This document shows positions 14,681-19,466 of a DNA stretch of 19,466 bases, one piece after another (the stretch's first letter is position 1; each line of letters starts with the position of its first letter). The translations under genes and the position numbers were made by a program. Source of the DNA: Trichomonas tenax (taxonomy: Eukaryota > Parabasalia > Trichomonadida > Trichomonadidae). Under the pieces are notes generated by a model. That model saw only the letters and a program-made list of their open reading frames with translations, was not told the DNA's origin and made no database searches. The DNA lies in assembly GCA_023091735.1 (NCBI GenBank), contig JALKBU010000964.1, positions 1 to 19,466 on the forward strand. The letters are read 5' to 3'.

Positions 14681-16174
14681 TTTGACATGTAAAACGATTT
14701 TGTCAAAAATTATTCAAGATAATTGAGTTCCCCGCTTTCCTCTTATTGCAGACTATGATTATCGCGATTTGCTAAATCTCATGCCAACTCCGAGATACCC
14801 GATACCCAAAAAAGCAACTTCTGAAGGAAAATTTAAAAAATTTAACAAATCACGATCATAAACGATGTAGATACACCACGAAATGAATAAATTAGATGTC
14901 TTAATTTCTAGGATCAAATGGATTGAACGAATCTAGATCAAATGGATTTCCCGAATTTTGTTGATCAAATAGATCAGAGCCACACAGTGAACCTTGCGAA
15001 TCAAAAATTAAGTCAACATTTTTTCGGGATTGGATTTCAAAGATTTATCCCCTTCTGTTGGTTCTCCTTGATCCTCTGTATTCAAAGGTGCTTCTCCTTC
15101 TTGAACTGGTTGATTTTTTGGTATAAATACTTTGTGCTCATAATCGCAAGCTTTTCCATCGATCTCGGCGTAGTAGCACGCGAGACGATAATTTGTTCTT
15201 ACTTGGATAAAAGCTACATAAATCATCTTATTTCCGCAATTGCAAGAAGCTATTGAGCAACATTTGAGCAAATCGTCGATGGAACTGAATTTCCCAGAGG
15301 CGAATGAATCATAGAACAACTTTGTAACATCATTCATCGCTTTATCAATTGCTCCATTAATTTTATTTCCTGATTTCGTGAAAGAGAACAATTTCAAAAC
15401 TTCCTCAAAGTCTTGATAATTCGCCTGTATTGCCAAATTCATCAAAAACTCATCTCTTATCATATTTCGATCTAATTTGAAAACTTGGTAGAACCTCCAT
15501 AATATGGAGAGTACTGTGCTTACAATAATATTTGGTATGTAAAGGAGCTCTTTAGCCTTTAAAGAAGAATATCCTTCCTGGATTTGTTCTGTGATTTGAT
15601 TCAGATTGATCTTTTCGAAGGACTTCATGTAGCTTCTCTTGTCTGCGATCGACTTCAACTCTTTTGTCTTATCAATGAAAGCATTGAGGAGAGCATTTGA
15701 AGACATTTGAAAATATGAATTTGATATTTTTTTAAAAAAATGAAATAAATGTTGATTTTGGTTTTGAATTGCTTTTTAGAATCAATGCAATAAAGCTTAA
15801 ATTTATGATATTCACACTATGTTGCGTGTTTTTTCATTTTCATGGTAACAATTTTCTTATCCAGTTTTGTGAGGCAATGATTTTGCTAATTTGAGAATGC
15901 ATTTAAATTCTAAATAACTTTTTGCGTATATTATCTGATTTTTGCTTCTCAAAGATCAATTTTTGGAAATTTTAAATTAATTTTTGTTTTAAATTCCCAT
16001 GAACCAGGAAATGAAACATAGTCCAGAAGTGTGTTATGTTGCATAAAATAAATCATGTCTGGGAAAAATTTGTGAAAAGTTAAAAATGTTAATAATCGTT
16101 TTTATTTAATACCTAGTATCTCCGTGAGCTGTATATCCGAAATAACTAGGTTTTAGTGAGTAAAATTTTCAAGA
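14681..16174. repeat. Segmental duplication, right copy (complete)
   Basis: This is the fuller partner of 12451-13573. It shares the 13-mer at its left end, the gene with its flanks, AACCAGGAAATGA / AACCAGAAAATGA beyond the gene, and the identical 33-bp terminal string at 16142-16174. Neutral-looking flanks are well diverged, so the duplication is not recent. The perfect conservation of the terminal 33 bp is therefore notable. The remaining 16175-16300 has no gene. Confidence 0.8.
15008..15706 (-). CDS. Unrecognised 232-residue protein, member of a locally duplicated pair
   Basis: It starts at ATG 15704-15706 and ends at TAA 15008-15010. The N-terminal ~70 residues are helical and charged (FIDKTKELKSIADKRSYMKS). 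A more hydrophobic part follows (LLYIPNIIVSTVLSILWRFY), then a helical middle. The core is LLKCCSIASCNCGNKMIYVA with cysteines spaced C-C-x4-C-x-C, followed by FIQVRTNYRLACYYAEIDGK; the tail is acidic and disordered. The core is the part best shared with the decayed copy. The stop follows a run of six A. With one more A the frame would stay open for ~36 codons to TAA 14901-14903 and end in two NPFD motifs (NSGNPFDLDSFNPFD), so the true gene may extend to 14901. NPF is the ligand of EH-domain endocytic proteins. The family is not recognised. Confidence 0.7.
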   Translation of the reverse strand: MSSNALLNAFIDKTKELKSIADKRSYMKSFEKINLNQITEQIQEGYSSLKAKELLYIPNIIVSTVLSILWRFYQVFKLDRNMIRDEFLMNLAIQANYQDFEEVLKLFSFTKSGNKINGAIDKAMNDVTKLFYDSFASGKFSSIDDLLKCCSIASCNCGNKMIYVAFIQVRTNYRLACYYAEIDGKACDYEHKVFIPKNQPVQEGEAPLNTEDQGEPTEGDKSLKSNPEKMLT

Positions 16175-16300
16175 TTTTTGTTTGAAAATTTTAATATAAA
16201 AACACTTTGCCGTCCTTTTAACAGCATATCTATTAGTAAAAAGTGATTCAACTAAAGAGCTCTCTAAAAAGTTTTTATAAAAAATGTCAGCATTTTAAAA

Positions 16301-17643
16301 TACCCAGTTTCACAATACTTTAGACACCCCCCTGCCTTTTTGGGTATTTACATGTCATATTGTCAGATTCATTTTTTAATGGATGGTTCAACGCTGTTTA
16401 CCCCAAACTCATATGTAAACTGCAAGCTGAGGCTTTTCCGCATGAATTAAGGCATACCATGCAATACATGAGTACCAATAAACTTCAAAAAATCAGCTCA
16501 TAAATTAGGTAATTTCTTCATATCTCACAAATTCATACGGTGATCATTAATTTCAACTTCAAGTTCTCCAAATAAATTGTATACACTATCCACTTCTGTA
16601 ATAAAAATATTATCATACCGTTAACAATTTTAGGTCCAAAATTCTTCAATCACGAAAAACAATAATTTCTCATATTTGAGTGCAGAATTGCAAAATACAG
16701 GCAAATCCTAGCACCTCCATACACAGAACATCAATCAAATCCAACAAAACGTTGAAATTTTACTGATGATTTTAACAAAATAATGATGATTACGCTTATT
16801 CATGTAAATTCAATTTTCTCATTGTTATTATTATCATACAAGGAATCATCTGCTTAATTGTAGCTACTAAAGCAATATATAAATAAATTATCATATCAGA
16901 TCTTAGTAAAAACTTTAATGTAATTCATTGGGTAGTATTTGAAATTAAATATTTTCATAATGTGGAACATTTTCATTATGTAATACTCCTTAATCTAACG
17001 TTTTTCAAAAATGAATGAAAAAAATCGAAAATGCCTATTTTAACGATTTGCTCAATCAGCATTCATTATGTAATAATTATAAAATCCAAGTCATTATTCG
17101 GATTTCATTTTGTCCATCTTAAATGTTTGAAAAAAATAAATCCCTTGTTTTGATCAGAGAAATTTTTTCAGCATATTTGAGTCATTCTAACTAATAATAT
17201 AAATAGTATCCACTAACTATGGAAAAATGATATTCAATTAATAGCATGATAAATGAACTAATAATAAATTTCAATATATAATTTTCCTGTCGAATGAGCA
17301 GGATATGGTATTTTTTGACATCACTATACCATGTATATTTTATGTATAATACATTTCATGGAATTTAAAATATTTTTTTTTTGACAAAAAGAAAAAAATA
17401 AAAAGGCTTTCTAGGAGTCGAACCAATGGCATATATAACCCTTCGCATTAACTAAACCACTACATCACAATTCAATATTCACCATTTTTATTCAATGGTG
17501 ACACTAAAAATCTTGTTTACAGAAAGGTGACTCAAAAAAGGAAAAAAAAAAACACCAGCGATGTTTCGAACAACCAAACTTTAATCAAAATTCCTGACAC
17601 CCCCTGCTTTAGACCTGTGGCTAAAGTATTGTGAAACTGGGTA
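16301..17643. mobile_element. TA-flanked element with terminal inverted repeats (~1.34 kb)
   Basis: The left end TA-CCCAGTTTCACAATACTTTA (from 16301) is the exact reverse complement of the right end, which finishes GTGAAACTGGG-TA at 17643. The match covers TA plus 21 bp. Both ends also carry GACACCCCC(C)TGC in the same orientation (16322 and 17594), and the right end has a small palindrome CTTTAG...CTAAAG (17608-17627). TA at both borders suits a Tc1/mariner-type target duplication. I find no transposase frame, so it would be non-autonomous. The left end also contains AAATACCCA/TGGGTATTT (16298-16306/16341-16349), an extra inverted pair. A tRNA-derived sequence lies inside near the right end. 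Confidence 0.75.
17404..17474 (-). pseudogene. tRNA-like sequence with Pol III A and B boxes
   Basis: The minus strand has TGATGTAGTGG (17457-17467, box-A-like, one base off consensus) and GGTTCGACTCC (17414-17424, perfect box B) at the spacing found in real tRNA genes. A T5-A-T7 tract just downstream would serve as Pol III terminator. The acceptor ends do not pair, the T stem has only about three of five pairs, and no good anticodon stem forms. It is therefore a degenerate tRNA or the head of a tRNA-derived (SINE-like) unit inside the TA-flanked element, not a working tRNA. Confidence 0.6.
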
Positions 17644-18018
17644 GTTTTTTATTGAAAGGAAAACGGTTTTTAAAATCAAATCATATCAAAAAACTATTGC
17701 ATTCTGCAAAAATCCATCATGTATACATAACTGTTTCTTAAATTAAAAAATCTGCATGTTTGTGTTGATTAAATTTTAAATATGAAGTAGCTTCTAAATC
17801 AAAAGTAAATTGATATTTCTTTTGATTCAAATCATAAATCCATTGAATATGAAGGTGCAAATAACGTTGATAAACAAAAAAAAAAAAAAAATAAGTCCTT
17901 GAGTATTGAATTACCTCAGAAAGTATCATCTGTTACCATAAGAGTTCGAAAAAACCCTTGTTGTAAAAATGTGTAGAAAGAGTTCTTGTGCGAGGTTAAA
18001 ATGGTGTTTGATTAACTT
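17644..18018. other. Non-coding stretch with a 16-bp A run
   Basis: No gene is supported. A homopolymer of 16 A lies at 17876-17891. The 63-codon minus-strand frame over it has no ATG-supported or family-like sequence. Confidence 0.6.
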
Positions 18019-19466
18019 TTATTCAATAAGATTAAACTTATCGTTAATTTCAACATCTATATCCACACAATTATTGTGTAAAACATTAGTGGATTTTATT
18101 AACTTTCGGAGCTGTTGGACTTCTTTTTGTATTGATTCATATTCATTGCTTGATTTTTGGATCGAATTCTGAATATCAGATATCGACTTCAAACTCTTTT
18201 TTTGAATATCAAGTTCAAACTCAAGGTTCTTCTCAAGAGCACAGATTTGTTTATCCTGCTGAAGAATAATGGATTCTAGTTTGTTGATACTGTTTTTGAG
18301 GCTGATGTTTTCTTCATTTTGCGTCGTTTCAAATCTTTTAATTGACTTTATAATATAATCAAGTTCATCAATGGATTTTGAATATTGCATCAAAATTTCA
18401 CTTTGATTTTCACCTTCTTTTGTTTTCAATATTGGCTCCATGTCAACAGTCATTTCTGATGATCTTGGCAACGACTTTTCTTCATTACTTTCATCAGAAT
18501 TGTTGCTTGAATGATCAAGCAAATTATTGTTTAATTGGGGTCCAATAAATGTATCGTTTTGATTTTTCTGTGAAATGGATGGTTTTTTCTCGTCATTTTT
18601 ACTTTCCTGAGTACTTAACAATTGTTCATCATCTATTCTACTTTCTTGTTTAACCGATGATGCCTCCATGTCTCCATTGTTTTCTGATGAGTTTGTTGAT
18701 AACTTTTCTTCACAATTTTCATCTGAATTGCTAATTGAATATGTAAGCAAATAGCTTTTTAATTTATCTTTGATATTTCTCAGGTAATCGATCATATCAT
18801 TACAGCATGATATAATGCCATTCGATTTTTTATGTTTTGGTTTCTTCCACATTTTGCAAAGCTTGCTTAGGCGAATTTCGATGGAATCTTTGGAAAAATT
18901 CGATATCCTTGAAATATATTCAATATTTTCTAATTGATTAATTAAGTTATCAATCTTAGAACGGGCCTGTGGATTAAAATTATGATGGTTCAATTGAATT
19001 ATATATATAACATCATTGAAAATTTCTATATCATTTTCCAGGTTCTGACGTAATTTTTGATCAAGCATTTTTCCATTATTTTCCTTTTTGATTTTTTGTT
19101 TATTTTGAGAATCTAGAATTTGCTGATTGCTTGATTCTTTTTCTTCTTGTTCATTATTATCGAGTTCAATGATTTTTGTTTCATTGTTATCTAACTTAAT
19201 AATTTGTGGTTTAGTCATATTTAGTTTGTCAATTTGTGGTTTTGCAATAACTGCCTTATTATTTTGTGGTTCATTATTATCTGGCTGAATGATTTGGATA
19301 TCAGTATTGTCTGAATTGATAATCTGCCATTCAGTATTATCAGATTCAGTGATTATTTCTTTGCTTGCTTCGATTTCGTTCTCATTGTGTTTCTGTGTTA
19401 GAGATAATTTCTTCTTCTCTTCAATGAGCGAATCAAGTTCTTCTTCAAGAGAATTGAGTGTGAATT
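18019..19466 (-). CDS. Long acidic coiled-coil protein, 5' end outside the window
   Basis: The frame ends at TAA 18019-18021 and stays open through the right window edge, giving at least 481 codons; the ATG at 19216-19218 is internal. From the edge: a coiled segment (LEEELDSLIEEKKKLSLTQK), then short degenerate repeats of the form (P)QIIxLDNNE/IINSDNT (encoded ~19140-19330), then a helical domain (DVIYIIQLNHHNFNPQARSK...). Next is a low-complexity acidic Ser/Asn/Glu region with an internal duplication (SNSDENCEEKLSTNSSE near 18700 and SNNSDESNEEKSLPRSSE near 18490). A C-terminal coiled coil of ~110 residues (IDELDYIIKSIKRFETTQNE...) closes it. No membrane segment is seen. It may be a cytoskeletal or scaffold protein, but nothing specific is recognised. 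A fragment related to its 5' part lies at 14470-14673. Confidence 0.75.
   Translation of the reverse strand, partial: FTLNSLEEELDSLIEEKKKLSLTQKHNENEIEASKEIITESDNTEWQIINSDNTDIQIIQPDNNEPQNNKAVIAKPQIDKLNMTKPQIIKLDNNETKIIELDNNEQEEKESSNQQILDSQNKQKIKKENNGKMLDQKLRQNLENDIEIFNDVIYIIQLNHHNFNPQARSKIDNLINQLENIEYISRISNFSKDSIEIRLSKLCKMWKKPKHKKSNGIISCCNDMIDYLRNIKDKLKSYLLTYSISNSDENCEEKLSTNSSENNGDMEASSVKQESRIDDEQLLSTQESKNDEKKPSISQKNQNDTFIGPQLNNNLLDHSSNNSDESNEEKSLPRSSEMTVDMEPILKTKEGENQSEILMQYSKSIDELDYIIKSIKRFETTQNEENISLKNSINKLESIILQQDKQICALEKNLEFELDIQKKSLKSISDIQNSIQKSSNEYESIQKEVQQLRKLIKSTNVLHNNCVDIDVEINDKFNLIE

Noticed and set aside
16640..16780. Remnant transposase on the minus strand of the TA-flanked element
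   Set aside because: A short open stretch exists, but no DDE motifs or recognisable transposase sequence are seen.
17738..17929. 63-codon minus-strand frame
   Set aside because: It contains a long A/T homopolymer (a run of Phe) and has no supporting signal.

Overview
The window looks like nuclear DNA of a parabasalid protist (Trichomonas/Tritrichomonas-like). This is an inference from three things: a strongly AT-rich background with compact intronless genes, a leucine-rich-repeat protein fused to a PP2C domain, and an Inr-less mix of small conserved genes and decayed surface-protein and transposon-like sequence. No database search was possible, so the species is not fixed.

Layout. (1) 1-2040 is a repeat-rich block. 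It holds three tandem copies of a ~250-280 bp unit, each carrying the same ATG plus foldback hairpin. The first copy runs in frame, across one TAA, into a fragment resembling the C-terminal end of a phage tail-collar protein. Next comes an inverted-repeat-bounded unit with one unrecognised 171-residue gene and three TACCAGGTA dyads upstream of it. (2) 2931-6760 is an ordinary gene-bearing stretch: a coiled-coil protein, a tRNA-Val(CAC), a small Pro/Gln-rich protein, a divergent bromodomain-like protein and a GT31/Fringe-like glycosyltransferase. (3) 7509-8503 is a broken surface-protein gene. (4) 8960-12306 holds the two best-recognised genes, convergent: an LRR-PP2C protein with a degraded phosphatase centre and a probable N-myristoylation site, and a Rab GTPase. 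Both have TTTGACATGTAAA-like motifs just upstream. (5) 12451-16174 is a local duplication. Its left copy has lost ~0.4 kb and carries frameshifts (pseudogene). Its right copy is mostly intact but has a possible homopolymer frameshift that cuts off an NPF-rich tail. Between the copies lie two hairpin-forming inverted repeats and a gene fragment related to the gene at the right edge of the window. (6) 16301-17643 is a ~1.34 kb element with terminal inverted repeats flanked by TA, and it contains a tRNA-derived sequence with both Pol III promoter boxes. (7) 18019 to the window end is the 3' part of a long coiled-coil protein gene, open through the edge.

No operon logic is expected here. The genes fall into housekeeping or signalling (Rab, LRR-PP2C, tRNA), secretory-pathway glycosylation, possible chromatin reading, and lineage-specific genes of unknown role. 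The most unusual signals are the hairpin repeats with the collar-like reading frame, the 5'-proximal ACATGT-centred motifs, and the TA-bounded element carrying a tRNA-like sequence.
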